Assembly: GCA_964035015.1 (NCBI GenBank)
Contig: OZ036016.1
Coordinates: forward strand, 195,001 to 259,000
Origin: Corallium rubrum
Lineage: Eukaryota > Cnidaria > Anthozoa > Scleralcyonacea > Coralliidae
DNA length: 64,000 nt
Direction of reading: 5' to 3'
Shown one piece after another: positions 55,170 to 64,000 of this stretch (position 1 is its first letter; each line of letters opens with the position of its first letter). The notes beneath the pieces were generated by a model. It had not been told where the DNA came from. It did no database searches and saw only the letters and a list, made by a program, of their open reading frames with translations. A program made the translations under genes and the position numbers.

Positions 55170-56702
55170 TTGAATGCTACAGTCGGACGAACTGTTACTA
55201 GTACCAAACAGGACGGTGAGTCTTTCCAGGGCTGGAACAAGGAGGAATTAGGCAGGAAACAGACTAATGATCCTGATATCGCTCCAATAATGCGATGGAA
55301 AACAAGTGCTCATGACAAGCCATCTTGGGACAAGGTTTCTGCATACAGTTCCACAACAAAGGCATATTGGGCTCAATGGGACTCTCTCAACCTTATTGAC
55401 GGGGTACTATACCGCCGCTGGGAAAACGAAGATGGTTCGAAAGTCAGCTATCTATTGCTAGCTCCAAAGTCTATCCATTGTGAAGTGTTAACTCAGCTGC
55501 ATAACTCTCCCACGGCAGGACATCTTGGGGTAAAGAGAACACTCGCTCGAGTAAAACAACGGTTTTACTGGCTAAAATGCAGAAAATTCGTGGAAGAATG
55601 GTGTCGAAGTTGTAGCAACTGTGGCTCACGCAAAGGGCGCATCCCGAAAGCTAAAGCGCCGATGAGATTGTACAATGTTGGTGCCCCGATGGAGCGAATT
55701 GCAGTTGATGTCTTGGGACCTTTGCCAAAAACTGGATCCGGAAATGAATACATCTTAATTGCACAAGACTATATCACTAAATGGCCTGAGGCGTTCGCAT
55801 TGCCCAATCAACAAGCAATGACAGTTGCAGATGTTCTAGTAAAAGAGTTTTTCAGTCGTTTTGGTGTTCCCATGGAACTTCACTCGGACCAAGGACGGAA
55901 TTTCGAGCCCAATGTTTTCAAAGAAGTGTGTTCTATCTTAGGAATCCGTAAACCAAGGACCGCCGCTTACCACCCGCAATCAGATGGGATGGTGGAACGA
56001 TTTAATCGTACAATAGAAAGTGGACTAGCTATGTTCGTTAACTCCCACCATACAGATTGGGACGAACACATTCCTCTGTTGATAATGGCCTACAGAACGT
56101 CTGTTCATGAGACGACGAAGGTTTCTCCATCCAGAATGATGCTCGGGCGAGAAATGAAGATGTCAATAGACCTTTGGTGTGGTCGTCCCGAAGAAAACCC
56201 AGTGATAAATACGCACTGCGAATACGATCGAAAGCTTGAAGAAAAAATCGACGAGGTACACCGATTTAGACGTAAGAACATATGGAAATCTACTGACGTA
56301 ATAGAACGTTACTACGACTTGGGTTCTTCCCAGCAGAATTATCAAACTGGAACTAGTGTGTGGCTGTACACTCCAACTAAGAAAGGACAATCTGCGAAGC
56401 TGGCGAAACTTTGGGACGGCCCCTGTGGCTATGCCGTGCCTGGCCCCGAATATCTGAAGGATGCGACTGTTCGTATTCAAAAAGGTCAACGTGCCAAGCC
56501 AAAAATTGTGCATGTCAACCGGTTGAAACCTTACCATGTTTTTGAAATTCCAGTTGGCAGTAGTAACAGTCCACCTGAGAGAAATGAGGTATCCAACAAC
56601 CCTCAACGGCCACCAACCCTCCAGAAAAATCCGGTGGAGAAGGATCAGGAGCTACGCCGCAGTACCAGACCACGAAGAGCGCTAAACAGACTCGATGTTT
56701 AA
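55170..56702 (+). CDS. pol: integrase (open, 510 aa)
   Basis: Inserts element DNA into the genome. Zinc-binding HHCC domain: His111, His118, Cys148, Cys151. Catalytic core DDE: Asp180 (RIAVDVLGPL), Asp240 (LHSDQGRNF), Glu276 (SDGMVERF), with 35 residues between the last two, the standard DDX35E spacing. C-terminal region includes WDGPCGYAV and HVNRLKPYHVFE, then a Pro-rich tail. No chromodomain is evident. The ATG used is merely the first in the open part; the domain is really a segment of the pol polyprotein. The only long intact frame in the window. Confidence 0.9.
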   Translation: MNATVGRTVTSTKQDGESFQGWNKEELGRKQTNDPDIAPIMRWKTSAHDKPSWDKVSAYSSTTKAYWAQWDSLNLIDGVLYRRWENEDGSKVSYLLLAPKSIHCEVLTQLHNSPTAGHLGVKRTLARVKQRFYWLKCRKFVEEWCRSCSNCGSRKGRIPKAKAPMRLYNVGAPMERIAVDVLGPLPKTGSGNEYILIAQDYITKWPEAFALPNQQAMTVADVLVKEFFSRFGVPMELHSDQGRNFEPNVFKEVCSILGIRKPRTAAYHPQSDGMVERFNRTIESGLAMFVNSHHTDWDEHIPLLIMAYRTSVHETTKVSPSRMMLGREMKMSIDLWCGRPEENPVINTHCEYDRKLEEKIDEVHRFRRKNIWKSTDVIERYYDLGSSQQNYQTGTSVWLYTPTKKGQSAKLAKLWDGPCGYAVPGPEYLKDATVRIQKGQRAKPKIVHVNRLKPYHVFEIPVGSSNSPPERNEVSNNPQRPPTLQKNPVEKDQELRRSTRPRRALNRLDV

Positions 56703-56718
56703 CAGGGACTGATAAACT

Positions 56719-56742
56719 GGGGGGGGGGGGGGGGGGGAGTGA
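56719..56742 (+). promoter_or_regulatory. Polypurine tract with 19-G run
   Basis: A run of 19 G followed by AGTGA immediately precedes the 3' LTR, the position of the plus-strand primer. Ordinary tracts are mixed A/G; the long pure G run is unusual and may have expanded after insertion. Confidence 0.7.
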
Positions 56743-56936
56743 TGTAAGGAAATGTAAATATATACGTGAAGTATATTCCCAAATGACCATTACTTATGTA
56801 AATAGCTTGTAAATAGAATATATAAGGGGGTGTGGGAATCTTAAATAGGCGAATAAAATTGTTAGTTGTGTGCTCTCGCTTGTCGTTTTCTTGATCGGGT
56901 TTTCTTGTTGCTTGGACAAGATAAGGAAACATTACA
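56743..56936 (+). repeat. 3' LTR (194 bp)
   Basis: TGTAAGGAAATGT to AACATTACA, near-identical to the 5' LTR. Confidence 0.92.
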
Positions 56937-56940
56937 CGAC

Positions 56941-57180
56941 ATTCAGTAAAGACGAACTTCAGACATGGATATACGTATTGGTATAACTAAGTAAAGATTT
57001 TGCTTTACCCAGCTTGTGACGTCAGATGCATATCAGAAAATTGTCCAACATAGTGGATGATAATATTGTTGGTTTTTTTGTCGAAATTAGCGATGTTAAT
57101 AATAATAACATGTAATAATAACATGTATTTATACCGCGCAAATTCAACTTTAAGGTTTTCAAATGCGCTTTACAATAATT
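56941..57180. other. No feature seen
   Basis: Short AT-rich stretch with AATAATAACATG repeats at 57098-57125. Confidence 0.4.
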
Positions 57181-57183
57181 TTT

Positions 57184-57475
57184 GAAATATCCGAGTCGAA
57201 GGCATATTAAAGGCGCTCAGGCAGACGCCATACGACACATATCGGCCAAGGAATTACAGCTAAGACCTAGGTGTTGGTTTTGCGGAGGGAGGAAAACCGG
57301 AGAATCCGGTGAAAAACCCTCGAAGCACAGGAGAGACCAACTAAACTCTACTCACATGAGTCTCAAGCTCGAGAACAGGGTTATTCCCAGACGGTCACCC
57401 ATCCAAGTACTAACCCCGTCCAATCGGACTTAATTATTGGTGAGAGGCAGCGCCCTAACAGCACACGTCAATATT
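57184..57475 (-). repeat. 5S-like SINE, fullest copy
   Basis: On the minus strand: GTGTGCTGTTAGGGCGCTGC, then TTAGTACTTGGATGGGTGAC and GTCTGGGAATAACC, matching the 5S internal control region, then a SINE body ending near 57184. The 5S match covers only the 3' half of a 5S gene. Confidence 0.7.
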
Positions 57476-57782
57476 GTTGTTGATAAGAATCGTTTATGTA
57501 TTTACTTGGATTAATATTACTAAGTACGTTTATTAATCAGAACATCATAAATTGAAAATTTTGAATCTTGTTGCCATTACCTTAATGAATAGTTCGCAAG
57601 TGAGTTTGCCGTCATACTCGACAGATCGTAAAATACTGATTACTGCATGACCTTGGGCTCGTACAAATGTTAAAAAACATGCGATTTATGGCCCGGCCTG
57701 GTACACCCTCTTAATATAGGGGTGGTCACTTAATAGAAAAATTACCACGGCAATGGACAATAGCTGAATCTTTAATGCATGG
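57476..57782. other. No feature seen
   Basis: Unstructured. Confidence 0.4.
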
Positions 57783-57945
57783 TTAAGCTGGATTTCCACT
57801 AGGCGTAAAATGTCGCGCGCTCGACTTTTTTCTTCTGTCTTGTGAGTTTCCATGCGGAACGACGTAGAAATTAAACTATTTAATTTACAGTATAGAGAAG
57901 TCGAGCGGGCGATATTTTTATACGCCTAGTGGAAATCCAGCTTTA
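57783..57945. mobile_element. Element D MITE with TTA duplication
   Basis: Element 57786-57942 (157 bp): AGCTGGATTTCCACTAGGCG and inverse; TTA on both sides. Interior diverged from the 32096/47698 subfamily. Confidence 0.85.
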
Positions 57946-58000
57946 GAGCTTCTCACTAGCGATCAGAAGGTCGGGGGTTGGAGACCCACTTGGAAACTAA
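57946..58000 (+). repeat. tRNA-like fragment
   Basis: CACTAGCGATCAGAAGGTCG and GGGGTTGGAGACCC resemble the anticodon arm and B box of the tRNA-like SINEs. Confidence 0.35.
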
Positions 58001-58185
58001 GAAAGCTCGAAGAGCATTTACATACAATTGCTTCTGAAGGTCATCGAAATGGAAGATGTAGCACTATTAGAAGCGACATGACAGTCGACATAGATAAATA
58101 TTCTAAAAACAAACCAAGTACCAAAAGGTTCGTTGTTCATTGTGAATGCATGAAGTATCCTGACTTCACTTGCTGAGCCAAAGAA

Positions 58186-58424
58186 TCAGTTCTGTTTAAC
58201 TTCACGAAGAGCCTTAACTAGCTGTTCTCTAGTTCCATTTCTTTCGTTGAATCACATGAGCATGGTCATGGTCAAAGCCTTTGACGTTTCCTCTTCACCA
58301 ATTTTGGTGCAACGTATATTTTCAATCTCGTGTTGTTTAAATTGCTTTGTCAGGAGGGCTACTTCTTTCCACAGGTGGGGCATTGCATAGGCTATTCTAA
58401 CTATCTCGTCGCTGTCAAGCCCAC
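58186..58424 (-). pseudogene. Death-domain-like terminal exon with in-frame stop
   Basis: Minus strand. An acceptor-like TTTGATAG precedes 58424. The frame reads DSDEIVRIAYAMPHLWKEVA, IENIRCTKIGEEETSKAL, then TGA at 58252-58254, and continues in the same frame FNERNGTREQLVKALREVKQ to a stop at 58186-58188. The helix pattern (xxWKxVAxxL, then xIExI, then ALxMLxxW, then LxxALRxV) is that of a Death domain, in which the position of the TGA is normally Trp (TGG). One G-to-A change would explain it. Death domains act in apoptosis and immune signalling and are numerous in cnidarians. The rest of the gene is not seen; a retained pseudogene fragment is the simplest reading. Confidence 0.5.
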
Positions 58425-58554
58425 CTATCAAATTGTAAACAAAACAATTCAATAACTGACAGCGTGTTAACTAGACGTAATTTAACATACACTCCTATTG
58501 AACAGAATTTTGGCCCTCACACCTTGATAGAATTGGTCCGTAGAATTAACTGGG

Positions 58555-58906
58555 GAAAGTATGGTATTGATTTTGGAAAGCGGGGAAAACCAGAGAACCT
58601 GGTGAAAACCTATCGAGGAACAGGACAGAATCGACCACTAAACACCCATGAATCTAAGTTGGTCACCCATCTGAGTACTAACCGCACTCGACCAGGACTA
58701 TTATCTTTAGCGGTGAAAGGCAGCGTGTTCACAGCTTGTGCCACCCATGAAACTTGACTTTCTAGCTCAGTCAGTAGTCAGTACAGCGTTGGATTAGTAA
58801 ACTGAAGGTCGCGGGTTCGAATCCCAGCTACAAACGTTCTCTAAATGAATATTAGTCTTGTAGGATGAGCACTGCATGCTGGGTACTTCCAACTGCGGTC
58901 GACTAA
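58555..58906. repeat. Composite SINE: 5S-like (-) joined to tRNA-like (+)
   Basis: 5S-like part inverse of GGTCACCCATCTGAGTACTA (58660-58690); tRNA-like part 58758-58832 with TCTAGCTCAGTCAGTAG, loop TTAGTAAA and perfect B box GGTTCGAATCCCAG; tail TCTCTAAATGAATATTAG. Same order and orientation as at 7043. Confidence 0.7.
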
Positions 58907-59817
58907 CAATTAACCAGTGAACTCTATATATACCTGGAAGGCTGACTCCAGTCAAGCACTGGAGGAAAAAGTGGGGTAAAAAATGGCGGACATGGGGAAT
59001 TTTTGGACGTCAGTTTCAGGCCCCTACGCGGTCATCTTGGATGTCAGTCTGTCTTTTTTCTCGCGGCCATAATAATATCATTATAAAATACATGAATACC
59101 AAGACCCATAGAAATTCGAAATAAATGTTCTTTTCCTCACACAACAAAGATGAATAAGTTTTAGTCCCAAGAGTAATCTTAACGCCGTTCCCGTTCTACA
59201 TACAACGTTATTCAGAACATTTTCACGTCTTTAGGACAACAATTAACTCGTGGAACGGGCCAACGGTAAAACCCGTAGTCGAGTTTGACTTCAAACTATG
59301 CAACGAAATCCTTTTAGAACTATATATTTCGGCGAGTCCCACTCACGGTCAATTAACCGCTTTATACCTGATGACTTACATAGAGAATAGAGAACTTAAG
59401 CAAACTAGGACGACTCCGGCAATGTAGTAAAGTTCAGCATCTAGCAGAAACCACGAATAATTTTCTAGTACGTTGTATTGAATACTAAATTTTTCGACAT
59501 CCAAAACCTTATAGAGCTAGTTCAAACTCGACTCGGAAAGCCACAAGCATAAAAAATACAAAGCAGAAACAAAATTAGAACAACATACGCAGCCCCCCCC
59601 CCCCCCCCCCCCCCCAGCAAATGACAACACTGTTCGCGTGCATTGGCCGCTGTGGTTCGGCCGCGAGAAAAAAGACTAAGACTGACATCCAGGATAACCG
59701 CGTAGGGGCCTAAAACTGACGTCCAAAAATTCCCCATAGCCGCCATGTTTTGCCTCACTTTTTTATTGGCAGCCAGCCTTCCAGGTATATATATATACAG
59801 AGTTCACTGCAATTAAC
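58907..59817. mobile_element. Element C copy 2: hAT-like with perfect 8-bp TSD
   Basis: Element 58915-59809 (895 bp) starts CAGTGAACTCTATATATACC and ends GAGTTCACTG; CAATTAAC at 58907-58914 and 59810-59817. Arms of about 150 bp include GGGGAATTTTTGGACGTCAG. A 23-C run lies at 59593-59615. No transposase frame. Confidence 0.85.
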
Positions 59818-59964
59818 TGAAGGCGGTTTTCCACTAGGCGAAAAATGTCGCGCGAAGCGACGTTTTCTTTTGTCTCGCAAGCGCTCGAGTGGAACTAATT
59901 AGCCAAGACAAAAGAAAAATGTCGAGTCGGTCGACAAATGTCGCCTAGTGGAAAACCGCCTTAA
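59818..59964. mobile_element. Element D MITE
   Basis: Element 59821-59961 (141 bp): AGGCGGTTTTCCACTAGGCG and inverse; flanked by TGA and TAA, close to a TWA duplication. It abuts element C directly. Confidence 0.8.
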
Positions 59965-60610
59965 CTAACCGCATTCGACCTAAAAGCTTGTGCCACCCAT
60001 GCCTCCCACTAGCCTGCGTAGCTGGCGATATTAGGGTTCGGGCGCGGGCGGTAGGCGGGCAAGGGGAAACGCTGCCTGCCCAAAAACCACGTGTTTTTGT
60101 ATTGTCCGTCCGCTAGGTGACGGAGAATTATGATTGGTCAGAATATTGATTTTGATTGACAGCAAATTAGTGTTGGGTCTTTCGCGTCGTTGACTATTCT
60201 TCCACGCTTCAAGGGTTTCATAAATCACATTTCGAAAGTTGTCAAAACATTGACATCGCCATTATTGGCTCACGTTGTGATTAGTTCTCCTAAACAAACA
60301 TATTCGGTGGGCGGAATTCAAAAACACATGGTTTTGGGGCAGGTGGCATTTCCCGTTGCCCGCCTACCGCCCGCGCCCCCTAATACCGCTAGCTACGCAG
60401 GCTAACCTCCTTACGTGCTCCCAACTTGACCTTTCTGGCTCAGTCAGTAGAGCGTCGGACTAATCACCGAAGGTGGCGGGTTCGAATCCCAGACACAGTC
60501 TTTCTCTAAATGAATATTAGTTTTGCAGGCTGAACACTGCATGCCACACTGTCATTTTATAAATTAATCTTCATAAGGAAAGCAAAATCTATACTAACTA
60601 CTTATTGACC
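59965..60610. repeat. Composite SINE (5S-like/tRNA-like) split by an insertion
   Basis: Left part 59965-60009 (CTAACCGCATTCGACC...GCCTCCCAC) and right part 60405-60610 (tRNA-like 60428-60500 with TGGCTCAGTCAGTAGAGC and GGTTCGAATCCC, then the TAAATGAATATTAG tail). Joined they match 7220-7430. Confidence 0.7.
60010..60404. mobile_element. TAGCCTGC-ended foldback inside the SINE
   Basis: 395 bp, ends TAGCCTGCGTAGC and GCTACGCAGGCTA; inner inverse GGGCGCGGGCGGTAGGCGGG / CCCGCCTACCGCCCGCGCCC-like segments. Flanks CCTCCCAC and CCTCCTTAC form an imperfect 8-9-bp duplication. Termini resemble the 9-bp-duplication element at 6033. Confidence 0.75.
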
Positions 60611-60757
60611 GAGCATGAGGTCTGTACTAGTGAAATATTGGACCGATGTTTTTTAGTACGGACGGAGACGAGCGCAGCGAGTTGAGGTCTGTGCAAAAAA
60701 CAGAGGTCCGATATTTCATTAGTACAGACCGAACAAGCGAGGTCAATAAGTAGTTTA
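60597..60757. repeat. Foldback element, GCGCAGCGAG-centred
   Basis: ACTACTTATTGACC at left and inverse at right, with GAGGTCTGTACTAGTGAAAT pairing imperfectly with TATTTCATTAGTACAGACC around GACGAGCGCAGCGAGTT. Confidence 0.7.
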
Positions 60758-62840
60758 TTATATGGCCATAAATGTTATGAACGTTCGGTGAAAACTCGAT
60801 CTATCTTTCTTGCAAATTAAACTAAAATGGCAGACATTTTTCCATTTTTAAAGTACTTTCCGTTGAGCTAGAATCCTGAACTTTCTGCCCCAAATAGTAT
60901 TTTTCAATTGCTTTTGTTTGACATATTGCTCAAGATCGTACGTTAAGTAGTTGAATAAAAAATCATCTGAAATTCTAATACTTGTGAGAAGTAAATATTA
61001 TATTATTACGAACAATGTTACGAACGTTTTAAATTTTTTTTCGTAGTTCGATTCCGAGATAAATTTCCAGCTAAACGGTGTAAACGGGTTTTTTCTATTT
61101 ATTGGCCGGTTTTGATTTTATGACTTATTTTGTCCGAATGTTGGTCGAAAATCAGCGCTTTGTCCAATTTAGTCGTCAATAAAATCAGCAAAACTCGACA
61201 TCTTAAAAAAACGATGACATCGTTTTGCTGGAAATTTATCCTGGAATTAAACTGCAAAAAAGATTTTGAACAAAATTAAACGCTTTTTACTTGAGTCGCC
61301 CCGAGTGAAGCCCTCCGGTTTTAATTTAAAAATTTACAACTATTATTGGTTTGTGTTTATCGCAAATTCACAGACAACATTGTATTCTACAAATTAATAG
61401 CTCTCTAACGATATCTATTTTATTTTTGTAGCATAAATTCGGACGAATTGAGAACGCTTTACAGAAACGACCCTGCAAACCTTAACGAACACCTTCAGGC
61501 CCGTTTACACAGGCAACTCTTTCGCTGCAATTTTTCGTATTCTAACGCATGTGATTGAATGGATGACTCACGAAAGTATTGAACCATAAAGCTTGTCACA
61601 AAAGCTTCAATATACGTGGTAAGTCAATTTGTGATTCATTAATGGCATGTTTCAAAAGAAGATAAATCGCAGCAAATATCCCCTCGGTAAATCTTATAAA
61701 AGAAATGTACCTGGAATATCTGTAGAACAAGATTCCACCACAATGCTGCAAGTACTTGGCTCACTTGCTTCCTCAGCTATTTCGTTTAAGCGTACTTTCT
61801 CTAAAATTAATGAGAGACAACATTGGTCACTGAAGTGCATGTGTACATTTACTAATTCTAAAACTCTATCTTTTCAATTGCTAACACTATCCTCACCATC
61901 CAACCACACACGTTAACCAGTAGTTAGAGATCAGTATAACAGCATATACCTATATAAAACAATTGTCTGTTATAAGATGTGTTCCTATATTGCACGGGCT
62001 ATCTATGGTAGAACGAGTCTAAATTTCGGCTCCGTTTCTGAGTTTTTTCTCCGTCAAAATTGCATTTTTTCCACAATTGACTTCGGACAGCAACTATGCG
62101 TCTGTTGAAACATGTTGTATGCTCGATCTTGCACTGTTGCGACTCGCGAGTTCCTTCACTGTTCTGGATAGCTTTGCCTTTAGTGAAGGTGTTCTTGAAC
62201 GGTAATTGACTGAGGAGTTGATCAGTAATGTGGCTGACAAGTGTCTTGCTCGTCAGAATATGCTCACAATGCTTACAACTGCACACGCCAATCGCGGCAG
62301 ACCTGCAGCTAAATTAGTCCACATCGGTATCAACAACGAAGCAAGTCACTTGAAAAACGAAACTACTAACTCAATCTTCAAACAACGGTGCATTGGGTCT
62401 TACAGAAAGAACTCTCTCTCTCCTCCGCAGAGGCTTCTTTTTTCGAGTAAGGAGTACGTGCGCGGGCAATCATACAGCGCGCGGGAAACGACGGAAAGGA
62501 GGAAAAAGACGAGAAAAGTCTCCGTTAAGGTGGCTCCCTACGGTAATTTTAAGTAGGGACTGGTAACGAGTATGACGTTGGCACATGCGTAAATAGCAAT
62601 CTTGTCGAGTTGATATTCTGTCACGTCAGCAGTCGCCCGAGCGATACAGAGGCCCAAATAGCACACATTTGCTTCCGTAAAATTCTTTAAAATTTTGTGC
62701 ATAAAGAAACAGGGAAAACTTAAACAACAAACTTAGTTTTTAAAAAAATTCATAAGACAGAAGGTTTTCTAATCATTAATTAATTTTCATCATAAATTTT
62801 AATCAATTAGCGAAAAATCCTGACCAGATGATAGGTAGGT
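60758..62840. other. No gene recognised
   Basis: AT-rich. An inverted pair near 61050-61080 and 61220-61255 (ATAAATTTCCAGC and inverse) suggests a decayed foldback of about 200 bp. Open frames at 61647 and 62206 are not recognised. Confidence 0.4.
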
Positions 62841-63036
62841 GATGGTAGGTAGTGACTACACTTTGCACGAAACGCAATGTTTTCTTCAAGATGGTAGGTA
62901 GTGACTATAGTTTGCGCGAAAGGCAATGTTTTCTTCAAGATGGTAGGTAGCGACTATAGTTTGCGCGAAACGCACTGTTTTTTTCAAGATGGTAGGTAGT
63001 GACTATAATTTGCACGAAACGCAATGTTTTCTTCAA
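62841..63036. repeat. Minisatellite, four units of 49 bp
   Basis: GATGGTAGGTAGTGACTA begins at 62841, 62890, 62939 and 62988; each unit contains GCGAAACGCAATGTTTTCTT or a variant. Confidence 0.95.
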
Positions 63037-63039
63037 GAT

Positions 63040-64000
63040 CTAAGTCTATAGAATGTTGTTCTGGATGTTATTCTGTGTTTTCTTATAGAAATCATCTGCA
63101 GAACGGATCAAAAAATTCGAAACGCTCAGGCCAGACTAGCTGACAAACGTTTATTGAACGTTGTCAACTAGCTCAGAAGTTGTCCATGCAGATGAACCTT
63201 ATAAGCAAAGCCAGAAACAGCGCTGGTAATATTCTCGACGCCAACTTTCTACAACATATTGGTAAGATCTATGTTCACAACAGTTTGTCACCTTAGAAAT
63301 CTATGATGAACTTTCTCGGGTAGCATTTGTATATTTCCAAAACTTTAAAAGCGGAAAATCGTGTCCTTGTGTATAGCATTCTCAAGTTGAAAATTGTCTG
63401 GCACCAATTTAAATGTGACTTTTGTTCTCAGTTTAGCGATTTCCAGCTTTTCTGTAGTAGATTTCATTATATTTTGAAATCCCGAGTATTGTTACCCAGT
63501 CTCACGCAATTGTGCCCCATATTGTGTACAATATTTGGCAAAGGTTTTTTTCGTTTCTGTCTTCTCATCGTTCCCTGCAAACAGCCTCCAAAAAAGCCTC
63601 TTCGCTAGAGAGAGGGGAATTTGATCAAAATTCTCAAAACTCGAATGTTCAGGGGTTCGCGCCAACCGTTGGGGGAAGGGGGAGTGATCACAGTAGGAAT
63701 TGACTCGTACATTACCTTTCTATATCTTCACCGTCAAAAGCAGGAACTCTCGTGTTGTCATTCTAAGCTATCCGTTTGTGATGAGGAGAAATCTCTTCAA
63801 TGTTATTATAATAAAATAGAAGCTTATAACGTGTTGATTTTCATTCTTTACGACGTGAAATATTTTTCATCTAGAAATGCAACAAGTAATTACTTTAGTT
63901 TCAAGCACTGCTAACTTACACACCGTATTTCTAGTTTGATTAAAATATTCAAAGAGCTACTATTGCAAATAAGATTATAAAGATGAAGCTGTCGCCTATG
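63040..64000. other. No gene recognised
   Basis: Unstructured; open frames at 63327 and 63621 have no recognisable domain. Confidence 0.4.

Larger units (their letters stand above)
50830..56940 (+). mobile_element. Ty3/Gypsy LTR retrotransposon, 6.1 kb, 4-bp TSD
   Basis: Element 50834-56936 is bounded by CGAC (50830-50833, 56937-56940). It has near-identical 193/194-bp LTRs with TG...CA ends, a tRNA-Leu-type primer site, gag, and pol in the order protease, reverse transcriptase, RNase H, integrase, which defines Ty3/Gypsy. Coding is broken by stops, shifts, a deletion and a foldback insertion, so it cannot move by itself. High LTR identity suggests fairly recent insertion. Confidence 0.93.

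Noticed and set aside
57184-57475. Functional 5S rRNA gene
   Set aside because: Only the 3' half of 5S is recognisable, and several diverged dispersed copies exist.

Overview
This is an AT-rich stretch of an animal nuclear genome made almost entirely of transposable elements, foldback elements and simple repeats. No prokaryotic gene organisation is visible. Penelope-like GIY-YIG remnants, a 2A-like peptide next to an OTU protease relic, 5S- and tRNA-derived SINEs, many short foldback elements and a Death-domain-like exon together suggest a marine invertebrate, most likely an anthozoan cnidarian. The organism is inference; no marker gene settles it.

Layout. 1-5.8 kb: two inverted copies of an unrecognised, broken two-gene unit, with a roughly 620-bp pyrimidine-only tract beside the second copy. 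6-11 kb: a Mutator-like element with 9-bp target duplication, a 5S/tRNA composite SINE, and a 376-bp foldback whose two arms each carry a complete type I hammerhead ribozyme signature beside (TA)n arrays. 11-15 kb: tRNA-like foldback, a long-armed element holding Penelope reverse transcriptase remnants, a hAT element with perfect 8-bp duplication, and long TA arrays. 15-25 kb: mostly featureless, with minisatellites and hairpin elements. 25.7-26.5 kb: a pogo-like element swollen by nine 75-bp repeats. 27.5-31.3 kb: a hAT element, a 277-bp tRNA-like tandem and a TA-flanked foldback. 31.7-34.0 kb: four levels of nested elements with readable target duplications. 34.4-35.4 kb: a satellite of about 200 bp. 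36-42 kb: two hAT-like elements and a 3.68-kb giant inverted composite with a 10-bp duplication. 42.2-43.3 kb: 2A/OTU relic. 45-46.3 kb: decayed Ty3/Gypsy integrase on the minus strand. 50.1-56.9 kb: Penelope endonuclease relic, a 5S-like SINE and the best-preserved element, a 6.1-kb Ty3/Gypsy retrotransposon with LTRs, primer site, protease, reverse transcriptase and an open integrase. 57-60.6 kb: 5S/tRNA SINEs, a Death-domain-like exon broken by one stop codon, hAT, Harbinger-type and TAGCCTGC-ended elements. 60.6-64 kb: one foldback and a 49-bp minisatellite.

The elements interact mainly by inserting into each other, so relative ages can be read from target duplications. No intact host gene is recognised; most open frames are microsatellite or transposon by-products.
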